A stretch of 27,359 nt of DNA, from assembly GCA_002506485.1 (NCBI GenBank), contig DAXQ01000073.1, positions 1-27,359 of the forward strand, written 5' to 3'. The DNA comes from Euryarchaeota archaeon UBA136 (GTDB lineage: Archaea > Thermoplasmatota > Poseidoniia > MGIII > CG-Epi1). Positions 1-6,981 of the stretch are shown piece after piece. Both the position numbers and the translations under genes were made by a program. The notes beneath the pieces were generated by a model, which saw only the letters and a list, made by a program, of their open reading frames with translations, did no database searches and was not told the origin of the DNA. The first letter of the stretch is position 1; the number at the start of each line of letters is the position of its first letter.

Positions 1-1
1 A

Positions 2-109
2 AAGTGCTATTTTTGCGAAAAAGAGATAACGGTACCAACCGGCCCCGGGTGGAATTCAACTCGGGTCATCTGTAGAGAATGTTCTAAGACACAGCAAGCC
101 CCGGATTGA
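2..109 (+). CDS. C-terminal end of a zinc-ribbon protein (partial)
   Basis: Only the last 35 codons lie in the window; the frame is open from the left edge and stops with TGA at 107-109. The fragment contains CYFC near its start and CREC about 20 residues later, a four-cysteine zinc-ribbon pattern, followed by a short polar tail ending in APD. The stop overlaps the ATG of the next gene (TGATG), so the two are probably co-transcribed and translationally coupled. What the missing N-terminal part does cannot be told. The coupling to a second Cys4 protein suggests a small nucleic-acid-binding or chaperone-like module, but that is inference. Confidence 0.6.
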   Translation, partial: KCYFCEKEITVPTGPGWNSTRVICRECSKTQQAPD

Positions 110-540
110 TGAAAAGAGACTGCCCCAGATGCTTTTCAGCACTCAGACATGAAATTATACGGAAAGGTATCTGGAAAGTTGAAATCGACAGGTGTGGATC
201 CTGTTCAGGGATTTTTCTGGATAAAGGTGAATTAATGACTTTGACAGGCAATCGCCCATTACATCATTTGACGACCAAACATCTGGGTATAGATTCAGAT
301 TCCGAGTTACTTTGTCCAAGCTGTGGTTCATTGATGGATGATGAGCATGCAGAGGGTGTGGAGATTGATGTCTGTTTACAATGTAATGGTGTCTGGTTGG
401 ACAAGAATGAATTGGATTCATTGAGAGAGATAGATTCGGCCTCGATGAAAGTCTTGTCTCCTGAAAAATTGGCTGAGTTATACGATGCCGATCAGTCCGT
501 TTCTTCCAGTGGTTTATTCAGTTGGCTCTTTGGGAGATAA
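109..540 (+). CDS. Tandem zf-TFIIB zinc-finger protein
   Basis: A 143-residue protein with two copies of the zf-TFIIB-type zinc finger (Pfam zf-TFIIB family). Copy 1 has C5-x2-C8 and C29-x2-C32, followed by SGIFLDKGEL. Copy 2 has C69-x2-C72 and C89-x2-C92, followed by NGVWLDKNEL. The W/F-LD-x-GEL tail after each second Cys pair is typical of the family. The C-terminus is a short linker ending in a hydrophobic GLFSWLFG patch. I chose the ATG at 109 over the in-frame TTG at 106 because it overlaps the upstream stop. The family is widespread and poorly characterised; zinc binding is likely, and a precise function cannot be assigned. It heads the cbf5-ccm-rtcB-fen gene run. Confidence 0.8.
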   Translation: MKRDCPRCFSALRHEIIRKGIWKVEIDRCGSCSGIFLDKGELMTLTGNRPLHHLTTKHLGIDSDSELLCPSCGSLMDDEHAEGVEIDVCLQCNGVWLDKNELDSLREIDSASMKVLSPEKLAELYDADQSVSSSGLFSWLFGR

Positions 541-541
541 T

Positions 542-1501
542 TTGTACAAGATCAGTGATACCGTAAGTGCCCCTTATGGAACTCCGCCCGATGAACGTTC
601 GGTAGAACAACTCATGGAATCATCAGTCATTGTGGTCAACAAGCAAGCCGGTCCTTCTTCCCATCAGGTCGCGGCCTGGTTGAGGGATTCCTTTGAATTG
701 AAGCAAACAGGACATGGAGGTACATTGGATCCCAATGTTACAGGAGTCTTGCCAATTTCAATTGGTAGAGCTTCCAAAGTTATTAAGGTAATGCAGGAAT
801 CCTCCAAGGAATATGTATGTTTGATGAAACATGGAAAGGATCCAGGCAAGGATCGGATAGCTGAGATGTTCACTAAATTTACAGGACCGTTATATCAGAT
901 ACCTCCTCTACAGGCAGCAGTAAAGAGAGAGTTGAGAATAAGAAGAGTTTATGAAATTGAAATGCTTGAACACAAATCACAATCTACTCTTTTCAGGGTT
1001 GGATGTGAAGGAGGAACTTATATCCGGAATTTGTGTTCAGATATAGGTTCAGCTCTGGGAAGTGGTGCTCATATGGAACAATTGATAAGGACCAAATCAG
1101 GTCCATTTACCCTGGAAGATTCGGTTTCGTTAATCGATGCCCACGATAAATACAAGAAATGGCAGGATTCAGGCGATTCCTCTCACATCTCATCTATTTT
1201 GAAACCATTGGAATCAATGCTGGTGGATTTGCCCTTGATTGATGTCAAGGATTCTGCTGTAGATGCGTTGTGCCATGGTGCGGATCTGGGATTTCCTGGG
1301 GTTGTTTCCGTATCTAAAAGTATGAAGAGAGGGCAACTGGTGTCATTAAGGACTGCCAGAGGTGAGGCTATTGCGTTAGCAAGAGCAACAGTGAATGCAG
1401 ATGAAATAGCCCAGAATCCAAAATCCAAGGGTAAGGTTGCGCGCTTGGAGCGGGTTATCATGGAAAGAGGGACCTATCCCAGAGAGTGGAAGTCTAAATG
1501 A
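542..1501 (+). CDS. cbf5: tRNA/rRNA pseudouridine synthase Cbf5 (TruB family)
   Basis: Catalytic subunit of archaeal H/ACA ribonucleoproteins, converting uridine to pseudouridine in rRNA guided by sRNAs with Nop10, Gar1 and L7Ae; it can also act on tRNA U55. Seen: the N-terminal DERSVEQL block, GPSSHQVAAW, and the catalytic motif GHGGTLDPNVTGVLP, in which D63 (TTG-start numbering) is the nucleophile. GTYIRNLCSDIG follows, and then a C-terminal PUA domain of about 80 residues with the SMKRGQLVSL block. Length is normal for archaeal Cbf5. An ATG at 485 is in frame, but its extra 19 residues run inside the upstream gene and look non-conserved. The TTG at 542 lies two bases after the upstream stop, behind GGGAGA, and keeps the conserved N-terminus. 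ATG 614 would cut that off. The stop overlaps ccmC (ATGA). Confidence 0.93.
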   Translation: MYKISDTVSAPYGTPPDERSVEQLMESSVIVVNKQAGPSSHQVAAWLRDSFELKQTGHGGTLDPNVTGVLPISIGRASKVIKVMQESSKEYVCLMKHGKDPGKDRIAEMFTKFTGPLYQIPPLQAAVKRELRIRRVYEIEMLEHKSQSTLFRVGCEGGTYIRNLCSDIGSALGSGAHMEQLIRTKSGPFTLEDSVSLIDAHDKYKKWQDSGDSSHISSILKPLESMLVDLPLIDVKDSAVDALCHGADLGFPGVVSVSKSMKRGQLVSLRTARGEAIALARATVNADEIAQNPKSKGKVARLERVIMERGTYPREWKSK

Positions 1502-2193
1502 AATATAAATGGGAATTGAGGGAAACAGTAGGTCTCTTTGGATTTCTTTTGGTACTTGCAACCTTGTATTTCGGCCTGATATATACAGGTCCAGCCAAAT
1601 TTTTCACAGCCCCCAATGCCCAGAAATTATTCTATTTTCATGTTCCCTCTGGTCTGGTCACTTATCTGGCCTTCCTGATGGTAGTTGGAGGCAGTGCTCT
1701 GTATCTCTATAATCAATCTCATTATGCTGATAGGGTTGCTAAGTGTTCAGCTGAACTAGGGATAGTTTTTGGTTTTATGTCACTGGCATCTGGAACTTTC
1801 TGGATGAAAGCAGAATGGGGTGGAGACATAGTTTCTCGGTTCTTGACAGATATGAGGCTGGCCACAACTCTTGCAATGTGGATTCTGTACATAGCCTATT
1901 TTGTCTATCGAAGGCAGCCCGAGACCTCGATTGTCAGGAATAATGCAGCAGTTCTGGGAATGTCTGGTTTGATTATGGTACCTTTGTCATACCTGTCATC
2001 ACGTTTTCTTAGATCCCATCATCCAGTTATCGTGGGCACTGAGGAGCAAGACAGTCTGGATCCATCTCTCAGGGTAGGGTTGTATATGGGCATCCTGGCA
2101 TTTATTCTGCTGTATTCTTTTTTGCTGAATATTAGAATGCAAATCGAGGAGATGGATAAAATGATATTTTCCAGGAAAATGGGGAACCTATGA
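1498..2193 (+). CDS. ccmC: CcmC-like haem exporter/handling protein
   Basis: A membrane protein of 231 residues with about six transmembrane helices, belonging to the haem-handling protein family of cytochrome c maturation system I. CcmC loads haem onto CcmE at the outer face of the membrane. Seen: the QKLFYFHVPSG block with H48, a conserved haem-ligand position; SLASGTFWMKAEWG; DMRLATTLAMWILYIAYF; and a second His pair H174-H175 in SHHPVIVG. The Trp-rich WWD motif normally between WG and D-x-RL is eroded: residues 107-121 keep W107, G108, D118, R120 and L121 but lack the central tryptophans. The gene starts with ATGA overlap on cbf5 and overlaps the next gene, so the order is CcmC, CcmD-like, CcmE. 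CcmA, CcmB and CcmF are not in this window. Confidence 0.88.
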   Translation: MKYKWELRETVGLFGFLLVLATLYFGLIYTGPAKFFTAPNAQKLFYFHVPSGLVTYLAFLMVVGGSALYLYNQSHYADRVAKCSAELGIVFGFMSLASGTFWMKAEWGGDIVSRFLTDMRLATTLAMWILYIAYFVYRRQPETSIVRNNAAVLGMSGLIMVPLSYLSSRFLRSHHPVIVGTEEQDSLDPSLRVGLYMGILAFILLYSFLLNIRMQIEEMDKMIFSRKMGNL

Positions 2194-2729
2194 GAATCGG
2201 TTTAATTCTAGTTATCTTGCTGTCCCTGGCTCCGTTTTCATCAGCAGAGCAATATTGTCATGAAGATAATTGTTTTACAAATAGGAGTTACATCAATTTG
2301 AATGAAGAGGATTTGTACGTATATTATAATTCATTATTCACGATTGGGGAAAATTGGTTCGTCGTATTTCATGTTACTGGTACAGACAATGACTACGATG
2401 TCGACCTCTCTTTTGAAGATGGTAATTCCAAGAATCTGACTTTACCGGGAGGTAGTTCCAATTACACGGATTCTATCAGTTTCGCTGGTTCTACTTTTGC
2501 GTCCGAAAAGTTCGATTTCAATTTACACTTGACCATAACTCAGTCCCAAGGTGGAGAGATTGTTGCGAATAGTACCTTTAAGATAGACATAAACAAACCC
2601 TCAGATGATGATATGTTCTATCTGTGGGGAGGCATGACGGTATTCTGGGTTGCGATAGGCGCCTATGTTCTATATCTTTCAAGCCGATTCAGGGAATTGG
2701 ACGAAAAGGTGGAGGGAATTGAAAAGTGA
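2190..2729 (+). CDS. Secreted-domain protein with CcmD-like C-terminal anchor
   Basis: A protein of 179 residues. Residues 1-19 form a signal peptide (hydrophobic, ending SSA-E). Next comes an exported domain of about 120 residues rich in beta-like segments, with C23 and C28 and four N-x-S/T sequons (NRS, NLT, NYT, NST). A single transmembrane helix at about 143-163 follows, then a charged tail (SSRFRELDEKVEGIE). The helix plus tail (FYLWGGMTVFWVAIGAY, then LYLSSRF) resembles CcmD, a tiny protein of the same haem-transfer complex. CcmD normally has about 40-70 residues and lies between ccmC and ccmE, exactly the position here. I infer a CcmD equivalent carrying an extra exported domain. An unrelated membrane-anchored protein cannot be excluded. 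It overlaps ccmC by four bases and ccmE by one. Confidence 0.6.
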   Translation: MRIGLILVILLSLAPFSSAEQYCHEDNCFTNRSYINLNEEDLYVYYNSLFTIGENWFVVFHVTGTDNDYDVDLSFEDGNSKNLTLPGGSSNYTDSISFAGSTFASEKFDFNLHLTITQSQGGEIVANSTFKIDINKPSDDDMFYLWGGMTVFWVAIGAYVLYLSSRFRELDEKVEGIEK

Positions 2730-3130
2730 TGGAATCCGATAGACGTACCAAAGTTCCTTGGTCTTCTTGGTCGAAGGGATTGCTTGCCTTTTTGGTTCTG
2801 ATTGCCACAGGAATTGTGGTTTTTACCACAGTAGATGAACAATCGATGTATGTTTCTGTAGAGGAAGTAGTTTCTGGCGATTATCAGGATGGGGCTAATT
2901 TACAGGTTCATGGTACTATTACAAATCTTAAGATCAATGATTGTATCATGGTTGATGGTAACTATTCACTTAGAGTCGACATTTCATCGATTATTCGCCC
3001 AGACACTTTTGCAGAGGACAAGGGAGCGACCTTTACAGGGATTCTGCGTATTGTTGATGGAGAAATGTATCTGGAGGCCATAAAAGTACAAATGGGCTGT
3101 CCTTCTAAGTATCAACCAGCGGAAGAGTAG
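2729..3130 (+). CDS. ccmE: Haem chaperone CcmE, CxxxY variant
   Basis: A protein of 133 residues: a short cytoplasmic N-terminus, one transmembrane helix (about 17-35) and an exported OB-fold-like domain. Family-typical elements are MYVSVEEVVSGDY, an LQVHGTI strand, and the ATFTGIL-to-MYLEAIKV region preceding the haem-binding motif. CcmE carries haem covalently from CcmC to the apocytochrome lyase. Classic CcmE uses H-x3-Y; here the motif is C124-P-S-K-Y128, the cysteine variant known from archaea and some bacteria. ATG 2729 overlaps the upstream TGA (TGATG); GTG 2726 is an alternative adding one residue. Its location directly after ccmC and the CcmD-like gene supports the call. Confidence 0.87.
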   Translation: MESDRRTKVPWSSWSKGLLAFLVLIATGIVVFTTVDEQSMYVSVEEVVSGDYQDGANLQVHGTITNLKINDCIMVDGNYSLRVDISSIIRPDTFAEDKGATFTGILRIVDGEMYLEAIKVQMGCPSKYQPAEE

Positions 3131-3135
3131 ACCTC

Positions 3136-4581
3136 ATGAAAGATAAGTTAGTGCTCAAGGAGGATCACGTATATGAGTTACCCAAGGAAGGTCAAATGCG
3201 GGTTCCGGGTCGAATCTATTCTTCACAATCTCTGTTAGAACATCCCGGAATGGATTCTGCCATACAGCAGGTAGCTAACGTAGCCACACTACCAGGGATT
3301 GTCGATTTCAGTATGGCGATGCCCGATATTCATTGGGGTTATGGATTTCCGATTGGGGGTGTCGCTGCTTTCAGGACGGAATCCAAGGGTGACGGAATGG
3401 GAGTAATCTCCCCGGGTGGCGTAGGTTTTGACATAAATTGTGGAGTACGTTTGATACGGACCGATATGGTCGAACAGGATATTCGAAGTAAGCAGAAGGA
3501 GCTGATTGATGAGTTGTACAAGGAAGTTCCCGCAGGTTTGGGATCCAAGGGAAAAATAACCCTTTCAGATAGAGAAATAGATTCGGTTCTGTCTATAGGG
3601 GCTAAATGGGCTGCTGATGAGGGGTACCTCTGGGAAAGTGACCTAGATGTAATGGAGGATAATGGGTACATTGAGAATTCTTTGCCCGAGCACGTCTCAC
3701 ATTATGCCAGGACACGTGGTCGGAAGCAAGTTGGTTCTCTGGGAAGCGGTAACCACTTTCTGGAAGTTCAGAAAGTAGATGAGGTTTTTGACGAAGAAGC
3801 TGCCAAGGCCTTCGGATTTTTTGAGGGTCAGGCTGTAGTTATGATGCACACTGGTTCACGTGGTTGCGGTCACCAGGTCTGCCAGGACCACTTGGATTGT
3901 GTTCTTAGGGCCAGTAAGAGAGAGGGAATTGACCTGCCGGACAAGCAATTGGCTGCTGCACCCCTGGATACCAAGGAGGCTCAGGAATATCTGGGTGCAA
4001 TGTCATCCGCGGCTAATTTTGCATGGGCCAACAGATCATTGATATCCTACGCTACCAGAAAGGCTTTTTCCAACATATTTGGAGGAGATGGTAAGAGTCT
4101 GGGGATGGACACGGTCTATGACGTTTCTCACAATATAGCTAAAATCGAAAAACATTCGGGTGAGGATCTATGTGTTCATCGTAAAGGAGCAACAAGGGCA
4201 TTTGGACCCGGATCACTGGATATCCCATCCAAGTATCGTAGTTTTGGGCAACCTGTGATTGTACCTGGAGATATGGGGACCTCAAGTTATGTTCTCTCCG
4301 GGACTTCAAGTGCCATGGACCAAACCTTTGGTTCGACATGCCATGGAGCTGGAAGAGCGATGGGTCGCAAGGCTGCATTCAAGAAGTTCGATTCCAAGAA
4401 TCTGGTCAAAAGACTATGGGAGAAAGAACGAATCTATGTCAGGGCCAGATCTCCACGTGTAGCTTCCGAGGAAGCCCCAGGAGCTTACAAGAACGTGTCC
4501 GATGTAGTTGACGTGTGTCACGCCACAGGAATAGCGAATAAAGTTGTAAAATTGAAGCCTATGGGTGTGGTGAAGGGGTAG
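3136..4581 (+). CDS. rtcB: RNA-splicing ligase RtcB
   Basis: GTP- and Mn-dependent 3'-phosphate/5'-OH RNA ligase that joins tRNA exon halves after intron removal and repairs cleaved RNA. The length, 481 residues, is normal and no intein is present. Seen: MPDIHWGYGFPIGG, DINCGVRL (D99, C102), GSLGSGNHFLE (N206, H207), HTGSRGCGH (H238), DVSHN (H332) and TCHGAGRAMGR, whose H403 corresponds to the His that forms the GMP adduct. All metal and guanylate positions expected from the Pyrococcus enzyme are present. The gene follows ccmE by five bases and is directly abutted by the flap endonuclease gene, so it is very probably in the same transcription unit. Confidence 0.96.
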   Translation: MKDKLVLKEDHVYELPKEGQMRVPGRIYSSQSLLEHPGMDSAIQQVANVATLPGIVDFSMAMPDIHWGYGFPIGGVAAFRTESKGDGMGVISPGGVGFDINCGVRLIRTDMVEQDIRSKQKELIDELYKEVPAGLGSKGKITLSDREIDSVLSIGAKWAADEGYLWESDLDVMEDNGYIENSLPEHVSHYARTRGRKQVGSLGSGNHFLEVQKVDEVFDEEAAKAFGFFEGQAVVMMHTGSRGCGHQVCQDHLDCVLRASKREGIDLPDKQLAAAPLDTKEAQEYLGAMSSAANFAWANRSLISYATRKAFSNIFGGDGKSLGMDTVYDVSHNIAKIEKHSGEDLCVHRKGATRAFGPGSLDIPSKYRSFGQPVIVPGDMGTSSYVLSGTSSAMDQTFGSTCHGAGRAMGRKAAFKKFDSKNLVKRLWEKERIYVRARSPRVASEEAPGAYKNVSDVVDVCHATGIANKVVKLKPMGVVKG

Positions 4582-5595
4582 ATGGGAATACAGTTAGGAC
4601 CTCTGCTCGAAACACGTAAGATCAAATTGGATGAATTGAGTGGCCAGAGTGTTGCTATTGATGGCTACAATGTGTTGTATCAATTTCTAACCAGTATAAG
4701 ACAGGCAGACGGAACACTCTTGACAGATTCAAAGGGGCGTGTCACCAGTCATTTGAGTGGCCTATTCTTCAGATTTTCCAATTTGGTTGAGAATGGTTTG
4801 AAGATTTGCCTTGTTTTTGACGGCAAACCACCAGCCCTCAAGATGGATGTCCTTGAGGTACGCCGACAGAGAAAGCTCAGGGCCCAGGTTCAATGGGAGG
4901 CTGCCATTGAGGCTGGAGATATGGAGACGGCCAGGACCAAGGCCCAGCAAACAACAAAGCTTGACGCTACCATGATCCAGGAATCCAAAAAGCTTCTGGA
5001 TTTTCTTGGTATTCCCTGGGTACAGGCACCAAGTGAAGGTGAGGCCCAGGTAGCTCATCTCCTTAGTACAGGAAAGGTGGATTACGGTGCCTCACAGGAT
5101 TTTGATACGGTCCTGTTCGGAGCTTCCAAGCTGGTCCGCAATTTGACACTGTCTGGTAGACGAAAACTTCCCAAGCAGCAAAAATGGGTGGAGGTCACAC
5201 CGGAGATAATCGAGGTCGAAAAGTCGTTTGAAACCTTGAATCTCAATAGAGAACAACTCGTGGATGTTGCGATTCTTATGGGTACTGATTTTAATCAAGG
5301 TATAGATGGTATAGGTCCTAAGAAGGGACTCAAGCTTCTGCAAGAATGCGAAAATGCTGAGAAAGCTCTTGAGAAAATAGGCAAGAGAATAGAAAACCTG
5401 GAAGAAATACGGTCATTGTTTCTGGATCATCCGGTTGAGGACTTTACTCCGGAATGGAAATCTCCTGACGTTGAATCAACTATATCTTTCCTTTGCGAGA
5501 ATTATTCTTTCAATAGACCCAGGGTTGAGAAGGCCTTGGATAAATATGTACAGGAGAAACCAACCGCAAGGCAGCTGACTTTAGGTGACTTTTAG
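4582..5595 (+). CDS. fen: Flap structure-specific endonuclease FEN1
   Basis: A structure-specific 5'-flap nuclease for Okazaki fragment maturation and repair, acting with PCNA. Length is 337 residues, as usual for archaeal FEN1. Seen: N-terminal MGIQLGPLL; metal ligands D27 (AIDGYN) and D80 (VFDGKPP); PSEGEAQ; SQDFDTVLFG; and MGTDFNQGIDGIGPKKG, the helix-hairpin-helix region. The C-terminus RQLTLGDF is a PCNA-interacting box. The ATG immediately follows the rtcB stop with no gap, indicating co-transcription. It is the last gene of the plus-strand run and ends 10 bases from the convergent LysE-family gene. Confidence 0.96.
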   Translation: MGIQLGPLLETRKIKLDELSGQSVAIDGYNVLYQFLTSIRQADGTLLTDSKGRVTSHLSGLFFRFSNLVENGLKICLVFDGKPPALKMDVLEVRRQRKLRAQVQWEAAIEAGDMETARTKAQQTTKLDATMIQESKKLLDFLGIPWVQAPSEGEAQVAHLLSTGKVDYGASQDFDTVLFGASKLVRNLTLSGRRKLPKQQKWVEVTPEIIEVEKSFETLNLNREQLVDVAILMGTDFNQGIDGIGPKKGLKLLQECENAEKALEKIGKRIENLEEIRSLFLDHPVEDFTPEWKSPDVESTISFLCENYSFNRPRVEKALDKYVQEKPTARQLTLGDF

Positions 5596-5605
5596 TATGG
5601 TTTTC

Positions 5606-6190
5606 TCACTTAGGTATCACAATCCAAATCGCTACGCAGAATAAAGAAAAACCCATAATGCGATTAATTAGAACCCCAGATTTCGAATCACCAAATAGTT
5701 CTTTTAATGCACTACCAAAAGAAGCCCAACAGAACCACCCGAGTAATTTTATTCCAACGTTTAGCAGCACAATAATCATTTTTCCATCCCAGTTTAACCC
5801 AAACACAGTTCCAAAAGTTGTCATCAAAATTAATAGATGAATGAAGGCCTTTCCATTAACTACCTGAAGAATGACGCCGGTTTTGAGTCCAAGTTCCTCA
5901 TCAGAAATATCTTTACCATCTATATGTGAAGCCGTTGCTATTTGGTAAGATAAATAAATAATATATCCAACACCAATATAAGTCAAGAAAGTAAGTAAGT
6001 CAGGGTTGTCCTCTATGAAAAGAGATCCATAACCAACTACAAGACCTAGCAAAAGCCATCCAATCACCATTCCTGAGATTAAAGGCAATGATTTTCTGAA
6101 TCCATGGCGAGAACTATGGGCAGCTGATAGAAGATTATTAGGTCCCGGCAAGAGAGACACAGGTAATGTAAATGCTAGCATAGCAAGCAA
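5606..6190 (-). CDS. LysE/RhtB-family amino-acid exporter
   Basis: A protein of 194 residues with five to six hydrophobic segments. The N-terminal motif LPGPNNLLSAAHSSRHGFRK is the signature of the LysE/RhtB family of small exporters for amino acids or related metabolites, whose members are usually about 200-210 residues. The substrate cannot be predicted. The start is uncertain: TTG at 6190 gives 14 residues before PGPNN, as expected, whereas the first ATG (6181) shortens the first helix. The gene is visibly richer in A+T than the neighbouring housekeeping genes. It runs against fen and is divergent from the rhodanese-comA-comB unit. Export of a metabolite related to that unit is possible but is only inference from location. 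Confidence 0.82.
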   Translation of the reverse strand: MLAMLAFTLPVSLLPGPNNLLSAAHSSRHGFRKSLPLISGMVIGWLLLGLVVGYGSLFIEDNPDLLTFLTYIGVGYIIYLSYQIATASHIDGKDISDEELGLKTGVILQVVNGKAFIHLLILMTTFGTVFGLNWDGKMIIVLLNVGIKLLGWFCWASFGSALKELFGDSKSGVLINRIMGFSLFCVAIWIVIPK

Positions 6191-6343
6191 ACCCGCAAAG
6201 TCTATGATGCTAAAACCCCTCTGTAAATACGGTACATACTCTCAAAGAAAAGGGGTCCTATATTTTGTCTTTTCTTTACGCTAACTGCAGAAAAATATTA
6301 CATAATCAATGGTAGTGGACATGGAATCCCGAAAAATATACCC

Positions 6344-6354
6344 TGCATCGTGCA
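6344..6354. repeat. Inverted repeat TGCA-TCG-TGCA upstream of a TATA box
   Basis: Two TGCA half-sites separated by three bases lie eight bases upstream of the TATA-like box for the rhodanese-comA-comB unit. The spacing would suit an activator or repressor site, but the element is short and could be chance. Confidence 0.25.
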
Positions 6355-6361
6355 CTTATGT

Positions 6362-6371
6362 TTTAAATATA
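6362..6371 (+). promoter_or_regulatory. TATA box for rhodanese-comA-comB unit
   Basis: TTTAAATATA is centred about 27 bases before the ATG at 6394. That is the archaeal TATA-to-start distance, so transcription would begin at or next to the ATG and give a leaderless mRNA. No Shine-Dalgarno sequence precedes the ATG. The rest of the 203-base divergent region (6191-6393) shows no gene; on the minus strand only a weak TATTTAC (6229-6223) could serve the LysE-family gene. Confidence 0.6.
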
Positions 6372-6393
6372 TCTGCGCCCGGCCCCCATCACA

Positions 6394-6981
6394 ATGCAGA
6401 GCATCTCAGTTCATAAATTGGAAGAAGCTTTGGAATCGGGCACTTCAATATTGGATTGCCGACCAACCAGTGATTTCGCGTCTTCACACGTGCCGAATTC
6501 GATAAGTACTAGTATCAATGGATTCTATGAATATATGGCAACCTGCCTTTTTGACAAGAAGAAGCCGCTTATCGTGATTGCAGAGCCTAGCAGGAAAAGT
6601 GAGGCTATTCTAAGGTTGGATATAGACGGTTTCACAAATTTATCATTTTTTGATTTTGAGAAGTGGAAATCTTCTGGCAACCCTACTTCAAGCATAGTTC
6701 GTTTTTCAGCCAAGAACGCTACCTATCATCTGGAAAAGATGAAGGATGTCAGTAATGCTGAGGACTGGGAGGTTCTGCATGTCAAAGGTGTTTCGAGTGT
6801 ACCATTAATAGATATTGTGGACAATCCAGATATAATTACTGAAGGCGATGTTCTTTATTGTGCCCAAGGGCATAAATCAATGGCGGCTGCTTCTTTCATG
6901 GCCACCAAAGGCGTAAATGTTAGTGATATATTGGGAGGCCTGAGTGCAATGTTAGTTGACGCACCGGATTTGGAAATATAA
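6394..6981 (+). CDS. Two-domain rhodanese-like sulfurtransferase
   Basis: A soluble protein of 195 residues. Domain 1 (about 1-95) has the rhodanese opening ILDCRPTSDFASSHVPNSIS, but its active-site loop region (VIAEPSRKS) lacks the catalytic Cys, so it is probably structural. Domain 2 (about 110-190) has YCAQGHKSMAAASFM, with C156 where the persulfide-carrying Cys sits; Lys replaces the usual Arg of CxxGxR. The ending DILGGLSAML matches the common rhodanese tail (GG-x-x-x-W), with Met for Trp. It would move sulfane sulfur. It overlaps comA by one base (TAATG) and is first in the unit, suggesting it serves sulfonate synthesis, perhaps by handling sulfite or sulfur; that role is inference. Confidence 0.78.
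   Translation: MQSISVHKLEEALESGTSILDCRPTSDFASSHVPNSISTSINGFYEYMATCLFDKKKPLIVIAEPSRKSEAILRLDIDGFTNLSFFDFEKWKSSGNPTSSIVRFSAKNATYHLEKMKDVSNAEDWEVLHVKGVSSVPLIDIVDNPDIITEGDVLYCAQGHKSMAAASFMATKGVNVSDILGGLSAMLVDAPDLEI

Noticed and set aside
155..421. Open frames lying opposite or inside the real genes (for example 155-421 minus, 3339-3671 minus, 8118-8498 minus, 17260-17703 minus, 19408-19788 minus, 26255-26545 minus)
   Set aside because: They overlap genes with clear family motifs, have no recognisable motifs themselves and lack promoters; they are frame shadows.
485..541. Start of cbf5 at ATG 485, adding 19 residues
   Set aside because: The extra residues lie fully inside the upstream zinc-finger gene in another frame and do not resemble Cbf5 N-termini; TTG 542 keeps the conserved part and has a GGGAGA ahead of it.
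3136..4581. Intein in rtcB
   Set aside because: The conserved blocks follow one another without an insert and the length is normal.
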